Position numbers and translations under genes: made by a program
NCBI GenBank assembly: GCA_002841405.1
Contig: PGZR01000091.1
Span: 5,091 to 45,378 of the forward strand
Source: Firmicutes bacterium HGW-Firmicutes-4
GTDB lineage: Bacteria; Bacillota; Clostridia; Eubacteriales; Eubacteriaceae
Direction: 5' to 3'
DNA length: 40,288 nt
Notes under the pieces: model-generated
Seen by the model: only the letters and a program-made list of their open reading frames with translations
The model's database searches: none
What the model was told of the DNA's origin: nothing
Part shown: one piece after another, positions 32,890 to 39,611 of the stretch
Layout of the letters: every line of letters starts with the position of its first letter
Position numbering within the stretch: the stretch's first letter is position 1

Positions 32890-32938
32890 TCTTATTACAC
32901 TCCTTTGAATTTTTATTTTTCATGTCAGTCCATCGTTA

Positions 32939-33328
32939 CACCGGGTGCTTTTTTTGCTCCGACGCATTCTCGGGGTTCCGTTTACGCACCGGGTGCGTTT
33001 TTTGCTCCAACGCATTCCCGGGGTTCCGTTTACGCACCGGGTGCGTTTTTTGCTCCAACGCATTCCCGGGGTTCCGTTTACGCACCGGGTGCGTTTTTTG
33101 CTCCAGCGCATTCCCGGGGTTCCGTTTACGCACCGGGTGCGTTTTTTGCTCCAACGCATTCCCGGGGTTCCATTTACGCACCGGGTGCGTTTTTTGTTCC
33201 GACGCATTCCCGGGGTTCCGTTTACGCACCGGGTGCGTTTTTTGCTCCGATCATCCAGTCTGGTCTGCTACTGCACTGGGTGCACTTTTTGATCTAACCT
33301 CCGGCTTGATCGGCTACTGCACCGGGTG
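32939..33328. repeat. 48-bp tandem array with nine phased CACCGGGTG cores
   Basis: CACCGGGTG begins at 32939, 32987, 33035, 33083, 33131, 33179 and 33227 (exactly 48 bp apart), then CACTGGGTG at 33274 and CACCGGGTG at 33320. The first six cores are each followed by near-identical repeat sequence (TTTTTTGCTCC...CGGGGTTCCGTTTACG) and the seventh by the start of it; the eighth and ninth keep only the core and the spacing. This fills the 508-bp gap 32890-33397 between the coiled-coil gene and the relaxase gene. Because 48 is divisible by 3, all frames stay open, which creates spurious repetitive reading frames. A centromere or operator array is likely. Confidence 0.92.
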
Positions 33329-33377
33329 CCTAATGCGTATGTTTATTTTAAAGAAATTAGTTTCTTTTTAATCATCT

Positions 33378-33394
33378 CGTTTCCCGAGGAAACA
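33378..33394. repeat. 17-bp palindromic site (copy 17)
   Basis: CGTTTCCCGAGGAAACA (first base deviates), three bases beyond the relaxase stop codon. Confidence 0.88.
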
Positions 33395-33397
33395 AAT

Positions 33398-34411
33398 TTA
33401 TAATTCCTGCTCCCAATCATAGCTGCTGTTTTCTTTTTGCTTGATCTTTTCTTTCAAGGCTTCTCCTTCCAGCCTTTTTTTCATATGAGTTAATGGGTAA
33501 TAATTGGAATCCTTACTCTTGCCGGATCGTAAAGCGGTAAGAATATTCCTGGCATTCCTAGCAAATTCATCCATTTCTTTCTGGTGCATTTTTTTCGTCC
33601 GCTCACTTCTTCTTTGGCAATTTCTCTCAAACTGCTCCAGTAATTTTTCTTTAGTAAACCGCTCCGGCGGATAGAGTTTATTATTTCTGCACTTCTTACC
33701 ATCCGGTGTCGTAAACGTGATGTGCTTATGATGATCCCATTGGACTTCATAGCCGAGTTTTTCCATATTCGATATAAATTCATCCTGGCTAAAGGAATGC
33801 TTTACGCACTCTTTAACGGCCAGAAATAATTCATATTTCCAGCTCTGTCCCTGCTTCTGTTTTTCATACTCTCCCTGTTTAACGGTATGCAGCTTCTCAT
33901 TATTGTCTTCAGGCTGAACCACCTGGTCCTGGTCATTTTGCTTATCCCACCAGATCCGGATATTTTCCTCCCGACACAGCTCCAGGGATTTATTCTTGAT
34001 GTCCTCCAGATCGGCTTTGCTGATATGCCATTTTGCACCGGTTTCAGCATTTACTGAATTGATGCAGAAATGGTTATGGATATGATCCCGATCCGTATGG
34101 GTTCCAATGACGACCTGGAAGCCGTTAAAAATATCGGTTTCTTCTATCAGTCGGCGCCCAATGTCATGGATGAGCTGCATATCCTGTATTTCTGGTGGAA
34201 AGCTCTGTTCGGCATGAATATAAAGTCGTCCACTTTCCTTGTTATACATATTTTTGATCAGCATGAATTCTTCATAGGCACTCTCGGATGAGCAGTTAAT
34301 GGTTGACACCAGGTGATTTTCTTCTTCCATCTTCTTGGTGTAGTCAATACAGTTCCGCATTCCGGTTTTTGTTTGGCCATGCTTGAACTTGATGATCTTG
34401 AATACCGCCAT
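33398..34411 (-). CDS. Relaxase (MobA/VirD2-type mobilisation nuclease) with W-x-x-E tail
   Basis: 337 residues. A candidate catalytic tyrosine lies in NCIDYTKK (Y24). The metal-binding motif HTDRDHIHNHF is at residues 105-115 (three-His cluster) followed by CINSVNAETGAKW. These are hallmarks of PF03432 relaxases of Firmicutes, which nick oriT, stay bound to the 5' end and lead the strand through the coupling protein. The C-terminal part is basic and helical without a primase or helicase domain. The end, NSSYDWEQEL, is the shared tail. ATG 34411 directly follows the TAA of the parB remnant (TAAATG), so it may depend on coupled translation; no strong ribosome binding site is seen. Confidence 0.92.
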   Translation of the reverse strand: MAVFKIIKFKHGQTKTGMRNCIDYTKKMEEENHLVSTINCSSESAYEEFMLIKNMYNKESGRLYIHAEQSFPPEIQDMQLIHDIGRRLIEETDIFNGFQVVIGTHTDRDHIHNHFCINSVNAETGAKWHISKADLEDIKNKSLELCREENIRIWWDKQNDQDQVVQPEDNNEKLHTVKQGEYEKQKQGQSWKYELFLAVKECVKHSFSQDEFISNMEKLGYEVQWDHHKHITFTTPDGKKCRNNKLYPPERFTKEKLLEQFERNCQRRSERTKKMHQKEMDEFARNARNILTALRSGKSKDSNYYPLTHMKKRLEGEALKEKIKQKENSSYDWEQEL

Positions 34412-35163
34412 TTAACTGCTCTGGAAAAAATACTGATCCAATGCCAACTCAACCGTCATCTGGATGTCACCTTCATCCTCCAGATCATGAAAGTATTTTT
34501 CGATAATCTCCGGTGATATTTTATAGGTTTTTTCAGGTTTCTTTTTTGAAACCTTATCTTTGAAAATTTCATTGAGTACATCGATTGTAATTTCAGCACT
34601 TTCCATTTTTTTTCGGATGATGTTGGCTTTATGATAGGATATCTTATTTCCATCCAGCATAAAGGATCTCACCACGTCCTGTTCGGCATCAGAGAGATAG
34701 GACAGCTCCACTGCTGACTTGATACTTAGTTTACCACTGTCGCAAAGATCTTTTAATCCTTGGGTCAAATTGTTGTGGATCTGCACATATGAAATAATCT
34801 GACGCTTGCCGATATTGAATGGATTATCCTTTTCCAACTGATCGTATTGAGATCGCTCAATTTCTGATAGTTGTGCCTTCCTTTTATTGAGTATTTTCAT
34901 CAATTGATGGCGTCTGGTTAAAATTTTAGCTTTTTCGGAAATGACATAGTCATTAAGGCTGCGCTTTTTAATATTTGTTTCAATCAGCATCAGTTCAGCA
35001 GCGCTATCATCTTTTAAACCCTCATAAATAACCGCATGAATATCTCTTTTTCCAAGTCTTTTACAAGCTTTTCATTGTACTTGGTAAAAATGTGATTCTT
35101 GAAATCAATGAGACGATTAACTTCAATTCTAGCATAAATTGAAGATTCAGAATAATCAGCCAT
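34412..35163 (-). pseudogene. Second parB, internally deleted; HTH part still open (34412-34990)
   Basis: The minus strand from ATG 35163 (behind AAAGGATGTTAAG) reads SSIYARIEVNRLIDFKNHIF, matching the start of the intact ParB at 36502-37407 (IETDRLIGFGDHIF). It then jumps, near 35065-35072, to ACKRLGKRDIHAVIYEG in another frame, matching ACKRLGIGKIHARIMEN. About 40 codons including the GHNR nucleotide-binding box are missing. From 34990 a 192-codon frame continues with GKRQIISYVQIHNNL and LSIKSAVELSYLSDAEQ, the HTH and linker of ParB. The shortened frame could still give a CTP-switch-less DNA-binding protein, but its start lacks a ribosome binding site. It directly precedes the relaxase. Confidence 0.78.
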
Positions 35164-35193
35164 ATTTACTTAACATCCTTTCAATAAAGAATA

Positions 35194-35211
35194 AAGACCC
35201 GATATGGGTCC
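35194..35211 (-). terminator. Weak stem-loop behind the ParB leader region
   Basis: GACCC-ATATC-GGGTC on the minus strand followed by TTTATT: a short, possibly weak terminator after the radical SAM gene. Confidence 0.4.
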
Positions 35212-35220
35212 GATTGATTT

Positions 35221-35237
35221 TGTTTCCTCGGGAAACA
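35221..35237. repeat. 17-bp palindromic site (copy 18)
   Basis: TGTTTCCTCGGGAAACA, five bases beyond the stop of the radical SAM remnant; the rightmost copy, marking the border to the rep/par block. Confidence 0.92.
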
Positions 35238-35242
35238 GAATT

Positions 35243-36004
35243 CTATGTTGAATAATCTCTAAATTGTGTTCCTCGTTCCATATGCGCTTTGATCGACACC
35301 GGTCGCTGCCATTGTCTGGTGAACGCTTTCCATTCCATCGAATACTCGGTTTTAAACGGTTTGGAATCCCGCCTTAGTTGGGCAAAGGGCATGGCTCCCA
35401 TCCGGTATACTTTCTGGAGCCGATTTTCATTCGCTTCCATATCATCACCAATCAAGACATAGCATTTAATCTTTTCCCGATTAAATCCCCCTTTAATTAA
35501 CTTATCACAAGCAGTTCTGAAAGCCGGCAGCGACTGATCGGTATCACAGGCCAACCATAATTCATCAATTTTTAGACTTCTGACATTCTCAACGAAATAA
35601 TCATCGATCAAATTTGATTGCAATCCCCCTTTAAACTGGATCCGTCGCTGCGACCGTAACATTTCAAACACTTTTTCTTTATGCTTTTTACTGGTCTGAA
35701 GAAAATTATTGTCCTGGATAATATTTCCAGGACAAATAGGTAATTCTTTTAAGCGCCCCTCAATCTTTGGTACGATGCACCAGGGACATTGATTATTACA
35801 TCCCCTGCTGGTAAAAATAATGTTTGGTATTGTTCCTGAAGCTTGATGCAATAGTCCTTGTCCCAGGTAAAGGAACAGGAAATATGAATCTCATCAAACG
35901 TTGGAAAAAGTGAAAACATGGGTGCCTGGATGATTCCACCCGGATAATAGGTCTGGGGATCTTCAGGCGTGTAACTGGTTTTCTTTGGGAAAACCCGAAG
36001 TATC
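35243..36004 (-). pseudogene. Radical SAM protein, broken by internal deletion (open part 35243-35851)
   Basis: The C-terminal frame holds the iron-sulfur motif in FTSRGCNNQCPWCIVPKIEG (CxxxCxxC), ELPICPGNIIQDNNFL, and FKGGLQSNLIDDYFVE, plus CYVLIGDDMEAN. These match a radical SAM group found on phages and plasmids that has a preceding cobalamin-like domain. That preceding domain is present in another frame at 35852-36004: LRVFPKKTSYTPEDPQTYY, FDEIHISCSFTWDKDYC, IKLQEQYQ. The stretch linking the two (about 30-40 residues) is missing, at about 35820-35840. A normal start codon is also absent (ATA at the expected place). The reaction catalysed is unknown. Confidence 0.72.
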
Positions 36005-36022
36005 TACTTATCCCAGTTCATT

Positions 36023-36394
36023 TCAATTAATTTGTTGCACTAATTCAATATAGCGCTTATTGATTTCATCATCCGTCATATTCTGCCGATTATAAAAGAC
36101 TTCTTTCTCAAAAAGTTCGACTGGATGAGTGACATGATTTCCATTATTATCAATTGTATAACTGATTCCAAAGCATCCCAGCTCCAGCTCTTCCAGCCAT
36201 TCTCCTGTAACTTCAGCTTTTACATCTAGGTCTTTTATCTGTCCACAGTACGGACAACGTAACTGATCGGACGTTTCAGCGAAGTGCTTGCCAACGATAA
36301 ATTCTTTATCACAACCATAACAGACATATTTCACCAAATCGTCTTCATAGTGCTTTTCACCTGATTCTTTTTCCCAAATTAAATTCGCCATCAT
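36023..36394 (-). CDS. Zinc-ribbon protein of unknown function (123 aa)
   Basis: The product MMANLIWEKESGEKHYEDDL contains a CYGCDKEF...RCPYCGQI pair (CxxC...CxxC zinc ribbon), then an acidic domain with TGEWLEELELGCFGISYTID. ATG 36394 is preferred, but the only strong ribosome binding site (AAGGAGG, 36427-36421) is 27 bases away and fits an eight-codon frame MVFISYTK, whose TGA overlaps the ATGATG start. Translational coupling to this leader frame is possible. An in-frame TTG at 36460 lies inside an inverted repeat and is unlikely. The gene stands between the par operon and the radical SAM remnant; no function can be given. Confidence 0.65.
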   Translation of the reverse strand: MMANLIWEKESGEKHYEDDLVKYVCYGCDKEFIVGKHFAETSDQLRCPYCGQIKDLDVKAEVTGEWLEELELGCFGISYTIDNNGNHVTHPVELFEKEVFYNRQNMTDDEINKRYIELVQQIN

Positions 36395-36441
36395 TTTGTA
36401 TATGATATAAATACCATAATCCTCCTTGTAAAATTCCTTTG

Positions 36442-36476
36442 AAATTACTTCTTCCACCAAGCGGAAGAAGTAATTT
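36442..36476. promoter_or_regulatory. Perfect 14-bp inverted repeat behind parB
   Basis: AAATTACTTCTTCC and GGAAGAAGTAATTT around ACCAAGC, without a following T run of note on the minus strand. The left arm with its centre (TTACTTCTTCCACC) matches the element upstream of parA (TTACTTCGTCCACC), so the par operon is bracketed by related palindromes. Likely a protein-binding site; a terminator is the alternative. Confidence 0.7.
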
Positions 36477-36501
36477 AAGGTATGTGCGTCGTGATAGTGA
36501 C

Positions 36502-37407
36502 TTACTTTTCACTATTTTCAAAATATTTTGATAAGGCTAATTCCAGAATATCAATAATCTCAGCTTCTCCTTTGTTCCCAAAATACTTTTTTAAAAGAAT
36601 CGTTGGAATTTTGAGTAGTTTCTTTTTTTCATTATCTTTGTGGCGCAATAACCGTTCCAGCGATTCTTTCGTTAATCCTTCATCCAGGGAAAGTTTTTTT
36701 ATTGCCTTAGCTTTTGAATCTGTTATTCTAATGCCATCATTAATCAAATCCCGAACCAGTTCCTGATCAGCTTCCTCAAGATAACTTAATTCGACTGAGG
36801 ATTTGATCGATAGTTTACCTAAATCCATTAAGTCCTTTAAATCACTAAATAAAAAATCATTTATTCTGACATAATTACATATTTGAGATTTTCCCAAGTG
36901 AAATGGTTTTTCCTCATCCTTTTCACTGTGATGGTCTTCCGTATTCTCTTTCAATAGATCCGTTCTTAGTCCCTGTTTTTTTATTAATTTATGCCACTCC
37001 GTGATAATTCTGGCCCGATCAGATAATTTGAAGTCTTCAATATTACGCTGCATCAGATTCGTTTCTATTACAATTAGTTTAGATTCATCTTCCGAGATGT
37101 TCTCCATAATCCTGGCATGGATCTTTCCGATTCCCAGGCGCTTACAAGCATTGACCCGGTTGTGTCCAGCCAATATTTCAAACATCCCAGTTTCAGTGGG
37201 GTGATCTCTAATAATAATAGGTGTCAGAAGCCCTCTTAACTCTATACTTTTCATCAGTTCTAACATATCCACTTCCGAATAAGGTGCAAAAATATGATCA
37301 CCAAATCCAATCAAACGATCCGTTTCAATCATGACCAGACAGCTATCCTCGTCGTCATCAAGATTAAACATACTATCGTAATTTTTTTGATTCTCCACTA
37401 CTTTCAC
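36502..37407 (-). CDS. parB: ParB-family partition protein
   Basis: 301 residues, GTG 37407, 8 bases after the parA stop. The N-terminal ParB/Srx domain is complete: DHIFAPYSEVDMLELMKSIE, RGLLTPIIIRD, FEILAGHNRVNACKRLGIG (the GHNR CTP-binding box) and KLIVIETNLMQRN. An HTH region (LGKSQICNYVRINDFLFSDL) and LGKLSIKSSVELSYLEEADQ linker follow, then a C-terminal dimerisation-type segment. ParB binds parS sites, slides as a CTP clamp and activates ParA. Two site families in the window are candidates: the 17-bp palindromes and the CACCGGGTG cores. The intact protein has a partly deleted paralogue near the relaxase. Confidence 0.92.
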   Translation of the reverse strand: MKVVENQKNYDSMFNLDDDEDSCLVMIETDRLIGFGDHIFAPYSEVDMLELMKSIELRGLLTPIIIRDHPTETGMFEILAGHNRVNACKRLGIGKIHARIMENISEDESKLIVIETNLMQRNIEDFKLSDRARIITEWHKLIKKQGLRTDLLKENTEDHHSEKDEEKPFHLGKSQICNYVRINDFLFSDLKDLMDLGKLSIKSSVELSYLEEADQELVRDLINDGIRITDSKAKAIKKLSLDEGLTKESLERLLRHKDNEKKKLLKIPTILLKKYFGNKGEAEIIDILELALSKYFENSEK

Positions 37408-37415
37408 CTGCTTTG

Positions 37416-38237
37416 TTAATTTTCAACTAATTCTTTTGCTAAACGCTCATAAGCTTCAACCGCTTTGATAATGCTTTCCTTTTCTCTTTTGATTGTAAAT
37501 TTATCGTGCAATTCTCTGACACTAAGAGATAACTTCCCAGCATCAGCTACTTTGGATAATGATGGTATTTTAGAATCATATACGTGGATCCGTTCACCAA
37601 ACACATCCATAATAATATTTTCCATCTCTTTGGTTGATTTTAGTTTTGGCGTATATTTTGTAATCAAAATTCCGCCAATCACCAATTTCCGATTGATGTG
37701 TTTCTTCTTAACTGTTTTAATCGTATTAAATAATGCTTCGATCCCTTTAACTGCCCAAAACTCAGGAGCAACAGGTATAACGACCATATCTGCTGCTGCC
37801 AAGGCATTGATCGGAAGCATAAGCAGTGAAGGCATACAGTCAATAAGTACATAATCATAGTCGGTTTTATACTCATCAAGAATTCCTTTGAGCACAAACT
37901 CTCTCATGGTTGCGTTCACCAGCTGAATTTCCACATTCGATAACTCAATATTCGAAGGGAGAAGATCAACCATTTCTTTATGCAAAATGACTTCTTCTTT
38001 AGCAGGAAGGTCTTCATCATAAATTGATTTTGTCATCAATGTCGATATGGTCATTTTCAATTCATCTGGTCTTTGCACCCCCGATTGCATGGTCAAGTTA
38101 CCCTGGGAGTCCAGGTCGACCAGCAATACCTTTTTTCCTAATTTACCTAATTCCCATCCCAGGTTATAGGTCGAAGTAGTTTTTCCGACACCGCCTTTTT
38201 GATTAACTATTGCAATTGTCGTACATTTCTTTTCCAT
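37416..38237 (-). CDS. parA: ParA-type partition ATPase
   Basis: 273 residues; ATG 38237 (MEKKCTTIAIVNQKGGVGKT) follows TTGGAGGATATTA. The deviant Walker A KGGVGKTT is at residues 14-21, with VLLVDLDSQGNLTMQ and DYVLIDCMPSLLMLPINALA as the A' and B motifs. There is no N-terminal HTH, so this is the Soj/ParA-Ib-like size class, in which autoregulation is often by ParB. The leader contains a hairpin with T run and a CACCGGGTG palindrome. Confidence 0.95.
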   Translation of the reverse strand: MEKKCTTIAIVNQKGGVGKTTSTYNLGWELGKLGKKVLLVDLDSQGNLTMQSGVQRPDELKMTISTLMTKSIYDEDLPAKEEVILHKEMVDLLPSNIELSNVEIQLVNATMREFVLKGILDEYKTDYDYVLIDCMPSLLMLPINALAAADMVVIPVAPEFWAVKGIEALFNTIKTVKKKHINRKLVIGGILITKYTPKLKSTKEMENIIMDVFGERIHVYDSKIPSLSKVADAGKLSLSVRELHDKFTIKREKESIIKAVEAYERLAKELVEN

Positions 38238-38258
38238 TAATATCCTCCAAAATTTTAT

Positions 38259-38285
38259 AAAAAAAAGAGACTCTTTCGAATCTCT
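38259..38285 (-). terminator. Terminator-like hairpin in the parA leader
   Basis: Minus strand AGAGATTC-GAAA-GAGTCTCT (one mismatch) followed by eight T, ending about 14 bases before the parA ribosome binding site. It could attenuate parA or end upstream transcripts. Confidence 0.65.
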
Positions 38286-38287
38286 AT

Positions 38288-38317
38288 TTACTTCGTCCAC
38301 CGGGTGGAAAAAGTTCG
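38288..38317. promoter_or_regulatory. Operator-like palindrome upstream of parA
   Basis: TCCACCGGGTGGA (38297-38307 core region) contains the CACCGGGTG core (38298-38306) of the nine-copy array, inside flanks shared with the inverted repeat at 36442-36476. Placed 60 bases before parA, it suits autoregulation by the protein that binds the array. The remaining bases to 38366 hold only weak promoter-like TTTTAC/TAAAAT boxes. Confidence 0.7.
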
Positions 38318-38366
38318 TTATTAATTTTATGTAAAACACTTTGAGTAAAAGTCTCAGTTTCTTATT

Positions 38367-39452
38367 CTAGTCAATTGCTATTATTGCTTTCTGACGAAAA
38401 CGATCGGTCAACTGGTTATAGCCGTTTAGTATAAATTTCACGATATAGTCTGCATCCACCTCTATATTTGTATTAAGTATGGCCAGACGAATCAGATCTT
38501 CATTGAGAACCGGGATATGATAGCTCTCTGTTATTTCATCGAACAATTCAAGAAAATCGTGAATAAACAGATCATTCTTTCTTTCAATATCTGATGGATA
38601 ACCTTTACTGATTAGTGCAATATTATTATCAAAATTTGGAGCCATACTTAAGAATACTCCAGTTTCAGGGTCTCTTAGAAATCCATAATTTTCAGTATGA
38701 CGATCCATATTAAAACAAATTGTATCTAAAAACAGAATATCCAGGTATTCTCTGGCCATAGCCGCATTCAGTTCCTGAATTCGATTGTAGTTAAATCCAT
38801 AGTCGACCTCGTCGCCAACAAGACTTCTTGCCGGTTCATAGTTCAACTTTGCCCCATTTGTGAAATCCCGACTCTTAATTCCTTTGTCCCAGGCTTCACA
38901 GTATGCCATACTAAATCCCATTAAGGTTCCTAATTCATGAATAAACAATTCAGAAAACACTTCCAGTTGATTACCCAGCTTATATAACCACCATTGACCA
39001 TTTTCCAGACGCCAGCACTTTTCAAAAGAACCGATATTTGTCAGTTCCGGTGTACGACTATTTATGATTTCAGGCCGGTTCACCTGATTAAAGCTGTCCG
39101 GATCTCCCAACAATGCTAAATTATCAAAATAATTCTGACTAAAGCGAACCTGATTATAATCTAAGCCTGTTTCTTCATCCAATTTGATCCAGTAAGTATC
39201 GGTGATCGTTGATCCATTGACTCGCATGGAAACTTCCGCATCATCAGCACTGGTCAATCTCAAAACCCGTTTTAACAATCGTGAATTAGTCCGGTGCCGA
39301 TCAATGGCCCGGCTTTCCAGCCATTCAACTAAGCTACCATTTCGCTGTAAATATAAAGGCAGAAGACCTGATTCAATCGGAACAATGTCGTCATTGACGA
39401 TTTGGGCAATTTTTTTATCTCGACTCATTAAATAACCGTTTATTGGCTTCAT
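38367..39452 (-). CDS. HipA-like kinase-fold protein without a HipB partner
   Basis: ATG 39452 follows GAGGTGGAGA; 361 residues. The C-terminal kinase core carries CFNMDRHTENYGFLRD (catalytic N-x-D-x-H-x-x-N) and MAPNFDNNIAL (metal-binding D of the HipA/PI3K-like fold). Upstream, GQWWLYKLGNQLEVFSELF supplies the Lys/Glu of the N lobe. HipA-type kinases phosphorylate protein targets and are normally held by HipB; no XRE antitoxin is next to it, so it may instead be a regulatory or anti-phage-type kinase. It has its own extended -10 promoter and lies between rep and par genes. Confidence 0.75.
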   Translation of the reverse strand: MKPINGYLMSRDKKIAQIVNDDIVPIESGLLPLYLQRNGSLVEWLESRAIDRHRTNSRLLKRVLRLTSADDAEVSMRVNGSTITDTYWIKLDEETGLDYNQVRFSQNYFDNLALLGDPDSFNQVNRPEIINSRTPELTNIGSFEKCWRLENGQWWLYKLGNQLEVFSELFIHELGTLMGFSMAYCEAWDKGIKSRDFTNGAKLNYEPARSLVGDEVDYGFNYNRIQELNAAMAREYLDILFLDTICFNMDRHTENYGFLRDPETGVFLSMAPNFDNNIALISKGYPSDIERKNDLFIHDFLELFDEITESYHIPVLNEDLIRLAILNTNIEVDADYIVKFILNGYNQLTDRFRQKAIIAID

Positions 39453-39501
39453 TCTCCACCTCATTTTGATATTAATACTAAACCTCAACGATAGAAACTA
39501 T

Positions 39502-39535
39502 ATTATAACATTCTTTCGCGTTGACCGCTTTAAGT
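39502..39535 (-). promoter_or_regulatory. Extended -10 promoter for the HipA-like gene
   Basis: TGTTATAAT on the minus strand (TATAAT 39507-39502, TG at 39510-39509); no good -35, as expected for an extended -10. It is 50 bases before ATG 39452. Confidence 0.6.
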
Positions 39536-39611
39536 TTTCATTACCACTAGTCAAAATCTGCTCCTCTCATCTTGATCAACTCCTCCATATGCGTCATCTT
39601 CATAGGTTCTA

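Noticed and set aside
32939-33328. CRISPR array
   Set aside because: Units are contiguous and almost identical with no unique spacers, and no cas gene is present.
32868-33371. Repetitive proteins readable in several frames across the 48-bp array
   Set aside because: A 48-bp repeat keeps all frames open automatically; none has a ribosome binding site and the decayed end copies conserve only the DNA core.
674-35237. 17-bp palindromes as intrinsic terminators
   Set aside because: The copies lack a T run on the minus strand, occur in both centre orientations, and true terminators with T runs are present separately.
39539-39595. 18-codon frame MKMTHMEELIKMRGADFD behind rep
   Set aside because: It has no ribosome binding site of its own, overlaps the promoter region of the HipA-like gene and is too short to support.
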